Assembly (NCBI GenBank): GCA_963766005.1
Contig: CAVXYG010000014.1
Location: 124,001-188,000 of the forward strand
DNA length: 64,000 bases
Source: CAVXYG01 sp963766005
GTDB lineage: Bacteria; Actinomycetota; Actinomycetes; S36-B12; GCA-2699445
Reading direction: 5' to 3'
The number at the start of each line of letters is the position of its first letter. The stretch's first letter is position 1. The position numbers and the translations under genes were made by a program. Under the pieces are notes generated by a model. That model had not been told where the DNA came from and ran no database searches. It saw nothing but the letters and a program-made list of their open reading frames with translations. Positions 42,234 through 51,147 of this stretch are shown one piece after another.

Positions 42234-43463
42234 TCAGACGAGCAGGCCTCGGCGCCAGGCGGAGAAGCTGGTCACGGGCCCGGCTCCGGGCCGGACCAGC
42301 CAAGCGAACGGGTGGACCTCGGCGGGCCGCAGTACCGCGGCGCGTCGCGCGAAGCCGGGGACCGGCGCGAACGTCACGGCGACCGGCCGGCCGGCGAGCA
42401 CGTCGCGCGGGTCTCCCAGATGGATCTCCAGGGTCCGGCTCTCGGCGATCTCCGCCAAGGTCTGGGCGAGGAAGACCAGGCGCTTGCCGGACAGCCGCAA
42501 CCGCCGCAGCAGCGGCTCGTCGAACACGAAGACCGCCGGGATGTCAGGGTGCGCGGCGCTGGCGGCGTCGTTCTCGCCCAGCGACTCGGCGGTGAGCCAG
42601 ACCGCCTCCGGAGTTGCGCGCACGTGCGGCCGGAGGGGACCTGCGGTGCGGTCGGGGTCGTCGTCTCGGCGAAGACGAGCGTCAACCGCAACGGGGGTCC
42701 CGGCCGGGGCGTCCGGCCAGTCGGCGACGGGGCAGTCCCGCGACAGCGGGCACTCCTCGCATAACCCCGGTGCCCGCTTCATCACCTGGTACCTGCTGAA
42801 TCCGTAGGGCCGACCCGTTCCGGCTCCCACCGTCCATTGCCAACCCAGCCGATTCGCTGCCCGCGAGCCGTCGAGGAGGTGAGCGAAGAAGGCGTCCTCC
42901 CCATCGCGCCACGGCCATCCGCACCGCACCGCCCACAGCGAAGCCAGCCACATCCGGGTCTGGTTCACCAGCCAGCCGTCCTGCTCGAGCTCGGTGACCG
43001 CGAGGTCCACACAGGCCATGCGGCGGTCCCATGGGAGGTGGGCAGCGATATCGGTCCGACTCGGCGAGTGCCGCAGCGGCTGCGAGAGCCGAGGCCCTAC
43101 CCGGGCGTACAGGTGGCGCGCGAACTCCTGCCACAGCAGCTCCTCGCGGAACTTCGCACGATCCCGATGTGGGCCGTCCGCCACGCCGGCCCACACCGTG
43201 GACAGCGGGAGCAGGCCGTGGCGGATGTAGGGCGACAGCCGGCTGGCGCCGCGGCGCTGATGCGGCCACACCTCGTTGCGGCGCGTCGCGTAGCCGGTGA
43301 CGTCGAAGGATGCCAAGGCCGCATCGGCCGCCGACTGGCCGCCGCGGATGGAACGACTGGCACTGATCGCGGCCCCGTCCTCGGCGGCGAGATGGCCGAG
43401 GTGGGATCGAACCCAGGCGACCTCGTCGCCGACGAGGAGCGGCGGGAGTCTGGCGGCGGTCAT
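42234..43463 (-). CDS. Photolyase/cryptochrome homologue with permuted domain order
   Basis: 409 residues. Residues about 60-230 are the FAD-binding helical domain of photolyases: SRLSPYIRHGLLPLSTVWAG, ELLWQEFARHLYARVG, GWLVNQTRMWLASLWA, HLLDGSRAANRLGWQWTVGA, GFSRYQVMKRAP. A Cys motif LCEECPLSRDCP (235-245) and a linker follow. Residues about 286-405 then resemble the alpha/beta antenna domain that is N-terminal in ordinary photolyases: AVWLTAESLGENDAA, IPAVFVFDEPLLRRLRLSGK, TLEIHLGDPRDVLAG. The domain order is thus reversed. It may bind FAD; repair or light-signalling function is inferred only. Its ATG overlaps the upstream small gene (ATGA). Confidence 0.78.
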   Translation of the reverse strand: MTAARLPPLLVGDEVAWVRSHLGHLAAEDGAAISASRSIRGGQSAADAALASFDVTGYATRRNEVWPHQRRGASRLSPYIRHGLLPLSTVWAGVADGPHRDRAKFREELLWQEFARHLYARVGPRLSQPLRHSPSRTDIAAHLPWDRRMACVDLAVTELEQDGWLVNQTRMWLASLWAVRCGWPWRDGEDAFFAHLLDGSRAANRLGWQWTVGAGTGRPYGFSRYQVMKRAPGLCEECPLSRDCPVADWPDAPAGTPVAVDARLRRDDDPDRTAGPLRPHVRATPEAVWLTAESLGENDAASAAHPDIPAVFVFDEPLLRRLRLSGKRLVFLAQTLAEIAESRTLEIHLGDPRDVLAGRPVAVTFAPVPGFARRAAVLRPAEVHPFAWLVRPGAGPVTSFSAWRRGLLV

Positions 43464-43774
43464 CGGGGGCGACGGTTGCGGAGGGGCCCGCTGGTCAGCG
43501 ACGCGCCCACGACCCGTCCGGGCTGGGGGATCTCGACTTCCTGCGCCGGGACTCCGCACCGCGTCGCGGTGCCAGTCGGCTCCGACAGTGCGCGCCAGCG
43601 GTCGGGATGGACGACCCCCTCGAGCCCCGACGGGCACCCGCCGACCGGGGTGGTCCGGGGTCTCGGCGGCCGCCGCAGCACCGCATCGATCCGGGCGTCG
43701 ATTGCGGTACCACCTGGTCGGGGCCCCGGCTCGGAGCAGCGGCCCGCATCGTCCCACGCCGCGCGCCAGGCCAT
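43460..43774 (-). CDS. Possible small protein coupled to the photolyase homologue
   Basis: 104 codons from ATG 43774, ending in a TGA that overlaps the photolyase-like ATG (ATGA). The sequence (WRAAWDDAGRCSEPGPRPGG, TPVGGCPSGLEGVVHPDRWR, GVPAQEVEIPQPGRVVGASL) has no recognised family and somewhat lower third-position GC than its neighbours. The frame is open to 44041, so the start is uncertain. The overlap is the main support. Confidence 0.35.
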   Translation of the reverse strand: MAWRAAWDDAGRCSEPGPRPGGTAIDARIDAVLRRPPRPRTTPVGGCPSGLEGVVHPDRWRALSEPTGTATRCGVPAQEVEIPQPGRVVGASLTSGPLRNRRPR

Positions 43775-43958
43775 GACGCGCCAGCACGCTCGGGAAGCCC
43801 GGGTCTGCGGGTCGACCAGCAGGACGCCGATGCTGGCCGAGCCCGGTGGCAGGCACGTCGGCGGATCCCTGCGATGGGCAGGTGCCTCGAAGCGGGACCG
43901 GTTCGGTCGAGGGTCAACGCCGACGCCTGAGCGCCGGCATCCGGGCGAACAGGTGGGG

Positions 43959-44183
43959 CTACCGGCTGCCGTGCCACTGGCAGATCCCCTCGCGCACGGG
44001 CACCGGCGTGGTGATGTCCTCGAATCCTGGTACCCGCACATCGGCCCACTCCTCGCCCGCCACCCGCAGCACGCCTTCGACCTCCAGCACGGTCCCGCTG
44101 CGGATCGTGTGTTCCACTTCCTCGCCGGTGAGCGGGTCGTCGTCCACGACGACGGGATGGTCGGCTGTGAACAGCACGCGCAT
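43959..44183 (-). CDS. Small soluble protein of unknown function
   Basis: 74 residues; AGGAGG lies 6 bases before the ATG, a strong site. Acidic, beta-rich in appearance (MRVLFTADHPVVVDDDPLTG, GTVLEVEGVLRVAGEEWADV), ending CQWHGSR. No membrane segment and no recognised domain. It precedes the putative small gene and photolyase homologue on the same strand. Confidence 0.6.
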   Translation of the reverse strand: MRVLFTADHPVVVDDDPLTGEEVEHTIRSGTVLEVEGVLRVAGEEWADVRVPGFEDITTPVPVREGICQWHGSR

Positions 44184-44678
44184 CGGCTACCTCCTGGTCA
44201 GGCTCGGACTCCCATCGACCCTAGGGCGGTGCCCGGCGCTGCAGCACTCGACGTGCCGTGGCGGTCAGCCGCGGGGCCCCCGCGGCGCGACCGAGCAGCG
44301 TCGGGTCCACGCGAACGCGGCGCCGGGACGGGTGCGGGACGGGCGAGGTTCGCTGAGGGGATCGGCGAGGAACGTCCTGCCCGTCCGGCACGCCGAGGAC
44401 GACGGCAGCGAGTGCCGCCGAGTCGGCGGGCTGCCGAGTGCCGCCCACGGGCCGTCCACGTCCGCTGCGCGCCGTGGCGTGCTGTTGCAGCCCGTTGGTG
44501 CTGGCCGAGCCGCCCGGGTCGGGTGCCGGTCGGCGCCCGGGCACTTCCCGCTCGCTGTTCTGGCTCAGGGGTTGAGCGCATCCCGTTCCGCCTCGACAAG
44601 TGGCGGATCCTGGGCTGCGTTGAACGGAGGGTCGATCTGCCCCAGCAGGGCTGGGCGTCCCTTCCCGTGTGACGGACG
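44184..44678. other. Intergenic region, no gene recognised
   Basis: 495 bp without a supported coding sequence between the small protein gene and the DUF1269 terminator. Confidence 0.4.
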
Positions 44679-44713
44679 CCATGAGGCCGGTGCACTGGGC
44701 ACCGGCCTCATGG
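44679..44713 (-). terminator. Perfect 15-bp hairpin downstream of DUF1269 gene
   Basis: CCATGAGGCCGGTGC (44679-44693) and GCACCGGCCTCATGG (44699-44713) pair fully around a 5-base loop, 12 bp beyond the stop of the minus-strand DUF1269 gene. Confidence 0.75.
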
Positions 44714-44725
44714 CAACGAACGAGA

Positions 44726-45253
44726 TCAGCTGAGGTCGGCGGCTGCCTGGTCCAGAGCCTTGTCGGCACCCTTCTCCATGTCCGCGATCGCCGCGTCGAT
44801 GTCGCCCTTGTCGATCGCCTTGCTGGCCTTCTTCACCGAGTGGCTCAGCGCATTCTGGACATCCTCGGCGACGGCATCGACGCCGACGGCGATCACGGCC
44901 GCCTGGCCGTCGTCGAGCATCGCACCGAGTTCCTTCAGCGATGACCGGGAGATGCCTCCGGCGAAGTGGCCGATCGCCCCGAGGCTCGCCCCGCCGACGG
45001 CGCCGTCCACGACCAGCGCAACACCGGCGGGCGGGAAGATCGCACCCATGACCGCCCCGCCGATGACTCCTGCCGCGGCCCCGACCTTGCCGGCGATCGT
45101 CTTCTCGTGGATGTGCAGCCGGCCGTTGTCGCTCCGGCTCACCAGGGCCGCCGTGATGTCCCGCAGGCCCGCCTCGCGCAGCGTCTTGAAGTCTTCCTTC
45201 GCGGCGTCCCGGTCGTCATAGGTCGCGACGTACGCCTGGTAGTTCTCTGCCAT
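44726..45253 (-). CDS. DUF1269 family protein, second copy
   Basis: 175 residues; GGGAG precedes the ATG at 45253. N-terminal NYQAYVATYDDRDAAKEDFK, a Gly/Ala-rich double hydrophobic hairpin (GKVGAAAGVIGGAVMGAIFP; VALVVDGAVGGASLGAIGHF), SRSSLKELGAMLDDGQAAVI and a charged helical tail. Same architecture as the protein at 30449-30973 with low identity. Family function unknown; often stress-associated. Confidence 0.82.
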   Translation of the reverse strand: MAENYQAYVATYDDRDAAKEDFKTLREAGLRDITAALVSRSDNGRLHIHEKTIAGKVGAAAGVIGGAVMGAIFPPAGVALVVDGAVGGASLGAIGHFAGGISRSSLKELGAMLDDGQAAVIAVGVDAVAEDVQNALSHSVKKASKAIDKGDIDAAIADMEKGADKALDQAAADLS

Positions 45254-45465
45254 GGTTGCTCCCAGCTGTCGTGCCGCGCACTGCCTGCTTCGCAGGCGAA
45301 CCGCGGCTGTGAGGCGCTCGACTCCTGCTGGCGAGCCGCCCACCGCGAACCTATCCGGGTTCCGTGCCGACTGCATCCTTGCGGCGCGTGGCGATCGAGC
45401 CGGCGGGACTCATCGGACGCGATGCACCCTCGGTGGCGTTGGCTCAGCGCTATCGACCCGCGGCG

Positions 45466-47217
45466 CTAGCCGTGCGCGCCGTCTGGATCGGTGCCGATGA
45501 TGTCGAGCGCCGCGTCGTGGACGTTCCCGAAGACGTTGGCCTCGTCGAGACGGGCGAGCACTCCGTCCGCGCGCAGCACCTCGGCGATGGGGGGTTTGAC
45601 CCGCGCCAGCCGCAGCTCGGCTCCATGGCTCGCGGCGAGGTCGAGGATTTCGGAGATCTTTGCCGAACCCTGGGAGTCGATGTAGTTCATGCCCTCGCAG
45701 TCCAGCACGATGACCCGTAGGGGCGGCACGGCCTCGCCGGCCAGCGCGCGCAGCCGGTCTTCCAGGGCATCGGCATCGACGAAGAACAGCCCGGCGTCGA
45801 ACCGGAGGACCAGCAATCCCGGGTATGTCTGGCCGTCCGGGAACGCCTGGGTGCTGCGGAACACCTCGGTTCCGGGCTGACGCCCGAGGATCGGCATCGA
45901 CGGTACCGCCGAGACGTAGACCAGCCACACCATCGACAGGACGATGCCGATGACGACCCCCGACATCACGCCGGAGCCGAGGACGCCGCCCAACGCGGCG
46001 ACGGCGATCCAGAAGTCGGAGCGCTTGACCCGGTAGAGCCGACGCATCCCGGAGACGTCCATCATGCCCATGACGACGGCCTCGATGATCAAGGCGGACA
46101 GCACCGGCGTCGGCAGGTCGGAGAACACCGGGGCCAGGACGAGGAGCGTCAGCACGACCAGCGAACCGGTCGTCAGCGAGGCCAGCGGGGTCTTCGCCCC
46201 GGACTGGTCGTTCAGCGAGCTCGAGGACAGGCTGGCCGACACCGGGATGCCCTGCACGAGCCCGGTCCCGGCGTTGGCCATGCCCTGCGCGAAGGACTCC
46301 TGGTCGATATCGACCTGATAGCGGTGCTTGGAGGCGAACTCCCGCGCATCGCCTGCGGTCTGGGAGAAGCCGATGAGCAGCAGTGCGACGGCGGCGGTCA
46401 GGATCACTTGGCCGTTGTCGGCGATGTAGTCCAGATCTGGCAGCACCAGCGACGGCAACCCGGCGGGCACGTCGCCCACGACGGCCACGCCACGGCCGGA
46501 GAGGTCGAGCGCGGCCGAGGCCAGCAGGCCGCCGACGACCAGCACCAGCGCACCGGGAACCCGGGGCGCGACGAAGCGCAGCCCGAATACGAGCACCAGC
46601 GAGACCAGACCGACCGTCAGCGTGGTCGGGTCGGTATCGGCCAGGCCCTCGATCCACGCCGCCAGCTTCTGCCAGCTGTTGTCCCCCGTGGCCTCGGTGC
46701 CGGTGATACCCGCCAGCTCGCCGATGGCCACTTGCACGCCTGCCCCGAACAGGAATCCCGTGATGACCGCCTTGGAGAGGAACTGCGAGATCCAGCCCAT
46801 CTTGAACACGGCGAGGAGCAGGAACAGCACCCCGGTCACCAGGGTGATCGACGCCACGAGCATGACCGCGTCGTCCCCGGCGGCCCCCGTCCCCAGCACG
46901 GCTCCGGCGGCCACGGCAGCCAGAGCCGAGCTCGGACCGGTGGCGATCTGACGAGAGGTGCCGAACAGGGCGTAGATGAGCGCGCCGGCCGCCGCGGCGT
47001 ACAGCCCGTACTGCAGCGGGACGCCGGCGATCCCGGCGTAGCCCAGGGACTTCGGCACGACCAGCGCAGCGACGGCCAGACCCGCGATCAGGTCCGGCCG
47101 CAACCACGAGCGCCGGTAGTGCGGCGCCCACCGCAGGATCGGCAGAAACGACGCCGCGGGGCGTCTCTCGTTGGCCGGCGCCCCGGTGGGCGGTGACGGC
47201 TGGGGTGGATCGTCCAC
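45466..47217 (-). CDS. SulP-family anion transporter with STAS domain
   Basis: 583 residues. Membrane domain of about 10-14 helices beginning after WLRPDLIAGLAVAALVVPKS, with YGLYAAAAGALIYALFGTSR and QIATGPSSALAAVAAGAV, both SulP signature regions. GIPVSASLSSSSLNDQSGAK is typical of the family. The C-terminal STAS domain (about 455-575) contains LRVIVLDCEGMNYIDSQGSA. SulP proteins carry sulfate, bicarbonate or dicarboxylates; without a carbonic anhydrase or sulfur gene nearby the substrate is open. Confidence 0.92.
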   Translation of the reverse strand: MDDPPQPSPPTGAPANERRPAASFLPILRWAPHYRRSWLRPDLIAGLAVAALVVPKSLGYAGIAGVPLQYGLYAAAAGALIYALFGTSRQIATGPSSALAAVAAGAVLGTGAAGDDAVMLVASITLVTGVLFLLLAVFKMGWISQFLSKAVITGFLFGAGVQVAIGELAGITGTEATGDNSWQKLAAWIEGLADTDPTTLTVGLVSLVLVFGLRFVAPRVPGALVLVVGGLLASAALDLSGRGVAVVGDVPAGLPSLVLPDLDYIADNGQVILTAAVALLLIGFSQTAGDAREFASKHRYQVDIDQESFAQGMANAGTGLVQGIPVSASLSSSSLNDQSGAKTPLASLTTGSLVVLTLLVLAPVFSDLPTPVLSALIIEAVVMGMMDVSGMRRLYRVKRSDFWIAVAALGGVLGSGVMSGVVIGIVLSMVWLVYVSAVPSMPILGRQPGTEVFRSTQAFPDGQTYPGLLVLRFDAGLFFVDADALEDRLRALAGEAVPPLRVIVLDCEGMNYIDSQGSAKISEILDLAASHGAELRLARVKPPIAEVLRADGVLARLDEANVFGNVHDAALDIIGTDPDGAHG

Positions 47218-47605
47218 TCGTACCGTCCTCGTCCGGCGTGTCGTCTCGGCCCCCCACGGTACTCGCGCGTCGCCGGTGCCGGACTTGGGCCGGACGATCC
47301 GGCTCCGATCTCAGAGGCACCGGCCTGCGGGAGGGGCCGCAGGGTCCTCGCAAGCCCGGGACGAGGTGGCAGGCCTCGGTCCTGGTGCGGGTGGAGCGCG
47401 GCGCGGCCGCGGTCGCGGGGGCCGGCCCGCAGCGGCCTGGCTGCGGAGGCCAACGCCCGGAGCCGGATGCGGGCGGACGCCGGCATGGGCGTACCGCGGG
47501 CCGGGACCCAGTACGCCTCGGTCGGCGATCCGTGGGAGGGCGCGTCCAGGCCGAGGGGCCCACGGCGCCGGGTGCGGCGGATGCAGTCCCGCGCGCGGCG
47601 GGAGC
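47218..47605. other. Intergenic region upstream of SulP gene
   Basis: 388 bp between the SulP start and the end of the thioredoxin-like gene on the same strand. No gene seen; probably contains the SulP promoter. Confidence 0.4.
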
Positions 47606-47845
47606 TTACCCGGCAGCTGCCAGCAGAGCCGTGATCTCTTCGACGGAGGGCACCCGGCCGGACACCAGCACGCGGTCGTCGACGACGAGGCCGGGGGTGC
47701 GCATGACGCCGAAGCCGGCGATGGCCGCGTAGTCGGTGACCTTCTCGATGCTGGCGGTCAGGCCGATGTCGGCGAGGGCCTGGCGGGTGTGCTTCTCCAG
47801 GTTCTGGCAGTTCTTGCAGCCGGGTCCGAGGATCTTGATCTCCAT
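47606..47845 (-). CDS. Small thioredoxin-fold redox protein (thioredoxin_3 type)
   Basis: 79 residues: EIKILGPGCKNCQNLEKHTR carries the CxxC motif, followed by KVTDYAAIAGFGVMRTPGLV with the cis-Pro, and VLVSGRVPSVEEI. Proteins of this group are routinely encoded next to the DUF318-type permease and an ArsR regulator, as here, and probably keep the permease or metalloid ligand reduced. Cytoplasmic. Confidence 0.88.
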   Translation of the reverse strand: MEIKILGPGCKNCQNLEKHTRQALADIGLTASIEKVTDYAAIAGFGVMRTPGLVVDDRVLVSGRVPSVEEITALLAAAG

Positions 47846-47859
47846 GGCTCCTCCGTGGG

Positions 47860-48916
47860 TCAGGTGATGAGGTTGAGCAGCAGGCCGACGGCGACGACGC
47901 CGACGGCGACGATGGCGGTGAACAGCGCGAGCAGCGGCGGGCGCAGCACGCGGCGCAGCATCACCAGGGACGGGACGGACAGCGCGACGACGCTCATCAT
48001 GAACGCCATCACCGTCCCCAGCGCCATCCCTTTGGCCCACAGCGCCTCGGCGAGCGGGATGACCCCGGCGGCATTCGCGTACATCGGGATGCCCGCCAGC
48101 GTGGCGACGACGACGGACAGGGGGTTGTCCGAGCCGGCGTAGCGGGTGAAGAAATCGGCCGGGACCCAGCCGTGGATCAGCGCCCCGATGCCGACCCCGA
48201 CCAGGACGTAGGGCCAGACCTTGCGCGCGATATCGCCGGTCTCGGTGCGCGCCGCCTCGACCCGGGCCGACATGGTGGGACGGCCGCCCTGGGCCTGCAG
48301 GGCAGCGACGGGACTGGCGAAGACGAAGGGCTCGACCCAGCGGTCCAGGTCCATCCGGGACAGCACCAGCCCCGCCGTGATCGCCAGGGCGAGGCCCGCT
48401 GCCACGTAGACGCCGGTGATGCCCCAGCCGAACGTGCCGCCCAGCATCACGACGGCGACCTCGTTGATGAGGGGAGAGGCGATGAGGAAGGTCAACGGTG
48501 ATGCTCAGCGGGATCCCGGCGGCGACGAACCCGATGAACAGCGGGATCGACGAGCACGAGCAGAAGGGCGTGACCGCTCCCAGCAGGGCGGCCAGCACCA
48601 GCCCGGCAGCCAGCCCGCGGCCGGTGAGGACATCGCGCACGCGTTCGGGCGAGAGCGCGGTGCGCAGCATGCCGACGACGAACACCAGCCCGACCAGCAG
48701 CAGCATGATCTTGACGGTGTCGTAGAGGAAGAAGGCCAGGCTCCCGCCGGCCCGGGCGTCCAGGTCGAGGTCGAGCCAGTCGCCGAGCACCACCGGCCAC
48801 AGCCGCTCGTTGAGCGTGTAGAGCAGCGCCCACGCCGTCCCGGCCGCGGCCAACCCGATCCACAGGGACCGCGCACTGCCGCGATCGGCCGCGGGCGGGC
48901 GATCGATCAAGCTCAT
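47860..48916 (-). CDS. DUF318/ArsP-like permease, frame interrupted by one extra base
   Basis: Two overlapping frames join into one protein of about 351 residues if one base is removed at 48494-48495 (then ITVTFLIASPLINEV reads through). The N-part has FLYDTVKIMLLLVGLVFVVG and the conserved TPFCSCSSIPLFIGF motif; the C-part has SPLINEVAVVMLGGTFGW, WPYVLVGVGIGALIHGWVPA and GIPMYANAAGVIPL. These permeases export methylated arsenicals or related compounds, or are of unknown substrate. Its ATG overlaps the ArsR stop. No slippery heptamer is present, so this is decay or a sequencing error. Confidence 0.78.
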
Positions 48917-49218
48917 GGCAATGCCACCGGCAGGGCGCCGAGCAGCCGGTCAGGGGCGTCCGGGGCCAGTGCGTAGTCCATCCACCGGCCTCGGCGAGTG
49001 GCGCGGACCAGCCCGGCGTCGCGCAGCACCTTCAGGTGGTAGGACAGCACGTTGGGAGCGACCCCGCCGACAGGCTGCAGATCGCACACGCAGCGCGTCC
49101 GGAAGCGGGACAGGTCTGCCAGCAGCCGCCACCGGACGGGGTCGGCGACCGCTGCCAGCAGCGCGACGGACTCGGCCCGCCGAGCCGGGCTCGCGTCGAT
49201 GAGGATCGATTCGACCAC
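48913..49218 (-). CDS. ArsR-family metal-responsive repressor
   Basis: 101 residues from the GTG at 49218, preferred over upstream starts because it gives the usual family length. DPVRWRLLADLSRFRTRCVC, DLQPV contains the CVCDL metal(loid)-binding motif of ArsR/SmtB sensors in the alpha-3 helix; the recognition helix follows in PNVLSYHLKVLRDAGLV, then the wing ATRRGRWMDYAL. It represses the permease/thioredoxin operon until a metalloid or soft metal binds. Its stop overlaps the permease start, and a palindrome covers its own start codon. Confidence 0.85.
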   Translation of the reverse strand: MVESILIDASPARRAESVALLAAVADPVRWRLLADLSRFRTRCVCDLQPVGGVAPNVLSYHLKVLRDAGLVRATRRGRWMDYALAPDAPDRLLGALPVALP

Positions 49219-49226
49219 AATCGAAT
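49209..49226. promoter_or_regulatory. Palindromic probable ArsR operator
   Basis: ATTCGA (49209-49214) and TCGAAT (49221-49226) form an inverted repeat with a 6-base spacer containing the CAC complement of the GTG start. Position and symmetry suggest autorepression; a leaderless transcript would be implied. Confidence 0.5.
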
Positions 49227-49449
49227 TGTCCGCCGACCCGGCCGCGGCAGTAGGGGTCGAAAGTCCCGAGGCGTCCTGCGCGCCGGCTGCCGGCAGGGCC
49301 CCGGTGCCGTTCGCCGCCGGGCCACGCGGCAGCGCAGCAGGCATCGGGCTTGCCGTGCGTGCTCGCTTCGGCGGCGAGTGCGACACTTCCAGCATGGCCG
49401 CCGAACCCCGGTCCCCTCGGTGGGCCAGACGGCTCGGCGTCGGCGTCGT

Positions 49450-49776
49450 CGGGCTCGACAACCAGTACCACCCTCAACTGCTGGGCATGATCCTCAACCG
49501 TGCCACCGGCATGTCGGTGACGCAGGACACGCCGAGCAGGCTGTGGGACACGCTGGGCATGGAGTCCGACGGTGCTTGGGCGCTGGACAGCCGGCACAGC
49601 GGCTCGAGAAGGTGGAGGCGGGGTTGAATGCCCAGCCATCGACGACGCGAAGCTGGGCCGCCTCGTCCTCGAGCGCGGCCGATGGGGGTGCCCAGGTGGT
49701 GCCGTCGGAGTGGGTCGAGGAGTCGACCTCGCTGGACCAGGACCCGCACGCCGCCGACTACTACCGGCAGAGCTAG
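49450..49776 (+). pseudogene. 3' remnant of a beta-lactamase-family serine hydrolase gene
   Basis: Spread over three frames are consecutive pieces of the C-terminal half of class C beta-lactamase-like hydrolases: NQYHPQLLGMILNRATGMSV and WDTLGMESDGAWALDS, then EKVEAGLNAQ, then IDDAKLGRLVLERGRWG, then AQVVPSEWVEESTSLDQDPH and ADYYRQS. At least three frameshifts separate them. The catalytic SxxK half is absent. Its presence next to the arsR promoter marks a decayed or truncated gene. Confidence 0.7.
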
Positions 49777-49974
49777 TCGCGCCGCGGGCGGGGGCGTGTT
49801 GAGCGTGGCGTCGTGCTGCGCTCCAGCGAGCGCGTGCTCCGCTGAGCACCGATCGGGGATCCCCGCGCCAGCGGGAGGCCCCCGAGCTCGAGGCGTGCTA
49901 CCGGGGATTCGAGGGGTGATGCGGCCCCGGTATCGGCCGCGCGTCGGGCTGGCCCGCCGAGGGGTCGCGGGTCG

Positions 49975-51147
49975 CTAGCTGACCCGGCCGGACGGCCCGA
50001 CGAGGCCTTGTACCGAGGTCCGCCATGCCCGACTGCGCACCGATTCGCGCCAGGACCTGTTCTGGGTCCAGAACAGGTACCCGAACCCGCCGAGCAGGAT
50101 CGGGAGCAAGTAGGTGAGCAGGCGGTAGACCAGGACCGCGGCGGCGATCAGCTCCTGGGTTCCTTCCGGAGCCGCGTCGCCCCCGGCCAGCGAGGTCAGC
50201 GAGACGATGAGGAGGGTCTCCGCGATGCCCACGTTGCCGGGGGTGATCGGGATCACCGTCATCGCCCGGGTGAAGGCCCAGGACAACAGGACCGCCCAGA
50301 CCGGGACCAGCGAGGAGTCGACGCCCACCGCGCGCAGGCTGACCAGCAGCACCGCGGCCATGGCGAGCTGATACGTCAGGTCGAGCACGGTGATGCGCAG
50401 AGCGTTGCCCGTCACGACGAGGCTCAGGTTGTCGCGGAACTGCATGACCCCGGGCTGCACATCCGTGGGCGGCCGACGCACGAGCCGGAGGAGCCAGTTG
50501 GCCGCTTGCCCGGCCCGCCGGGCCAGCCATACCGCGAAGTCCCGGCGCTTGACCATGGCGATGAGCAGCAGCACGATGACGGCGACGGCCACCAGCGCGA
50601 TCAGCGCGACCCAGAAGAGGGGTGTCCAGCCCGGTCCGAGGGAACCGACGAAGACCAGATACAGCATCAGCGAGATCCCCGGCAGTGCGAAGCGGACGAT
50701 GTTGTCCCACACGCCCTTGACCAGGGCTCCCAGGGCGTACGCGTCGGGGGGCAGCCCCCAGGAGTGGTACATCGACAGGTTCACGCCGAGCGAGAGCACG
50801 CCGCCCACGACGGGGACCGTGTTGTTGACGGTGGTGGATCCGAGGTTGGACAGCATGGCTTCGCGGTACCGCATGCCCGGCAGGGTCACCGCGATGGTCC
50901 ACCAGATCAGCATCAGCCAGACGATGACGATGCCGGCCAGCAGCGCCCAGAACCGCGGATCGACGTCGCCGAAGGCCTCAGCCACCTCTGCGAAGTCGAC
51001 TTTGCCGGGAAGGAACTCGAAGAAGACCCAGTAGATCAGCACTCCGGAGACGACCAGGCCGATCAGCGATTTCCACCAGGCAACGCGCTGCCGTTCGGGG
51101 GGTCCGTCATCCGGAGAGGGCTCGACCGTTGCTTCCTGCTCGCTCAC
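49975..51147 (-). CDS. YbhN/UPF0104 flippase-like membrane protein
   Basis: 390 residues from GTG 51147, with about eight membrane helices (WKSLIGLVVSGVLIYWVFFE; FWALLAGIVIVWLMLIWWTI; LPGISLMLYLVFVGSL; VALIALVAVAVIVLLLIAMV and more). The family motif region NLGSTTVNNTVPVVGGVLSL and later VIPITPGNVGIAETLL match the LPG_synthase_TM/YbhN group, related to lysylphosphatidylglycerol synthase membrane domains and glycolipid flippases. No synthetase domain is fused. It probably moves or modifies a lipid; substrate unknown. Confidence 0.85.
   Translation of the reverse strand: MSEQEATVEPSPDDGPPERQRVAWWKSLIGLVVSGVLIYWVFFEFLPGKVDFAEVAEAFGDVDPRFWALLAGIVIVWLMLIWWTIAVTLPGMRYREAMLSNLGSTTVNNTVPVVGGVLSLGVNLSMYHSWGLPPDAYALGALVKGVWDNIVRFALPGISLMLYLVFVGSLGPGWTPLFWVALIALVAVAVIVLLLIAMVKRRDFAVWLARRAGQAANWLLRLVRRPPTDVQPGVMQFRDNLSLVVTGNALRITVLDLTYQLAMAAVLLVSLRAVGVDSSLVPVWAVLLSWAFTRAMTVIPITPGNVGIAETLLIVSLTSLAGGDAAPEGTQELIAAAVLVYRLLTYLLPILLGGFGYLFWTQNRSWRESVRSRAWRTSVQGLVGPSGRVS

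Noticed and set aside
48485..48500. Programmed ribosomal frameshifting in the permease gene
   Set aside because: There is no slippery heptamer or following pseudoknot; an ordinary one-base insertion explains the two frames.
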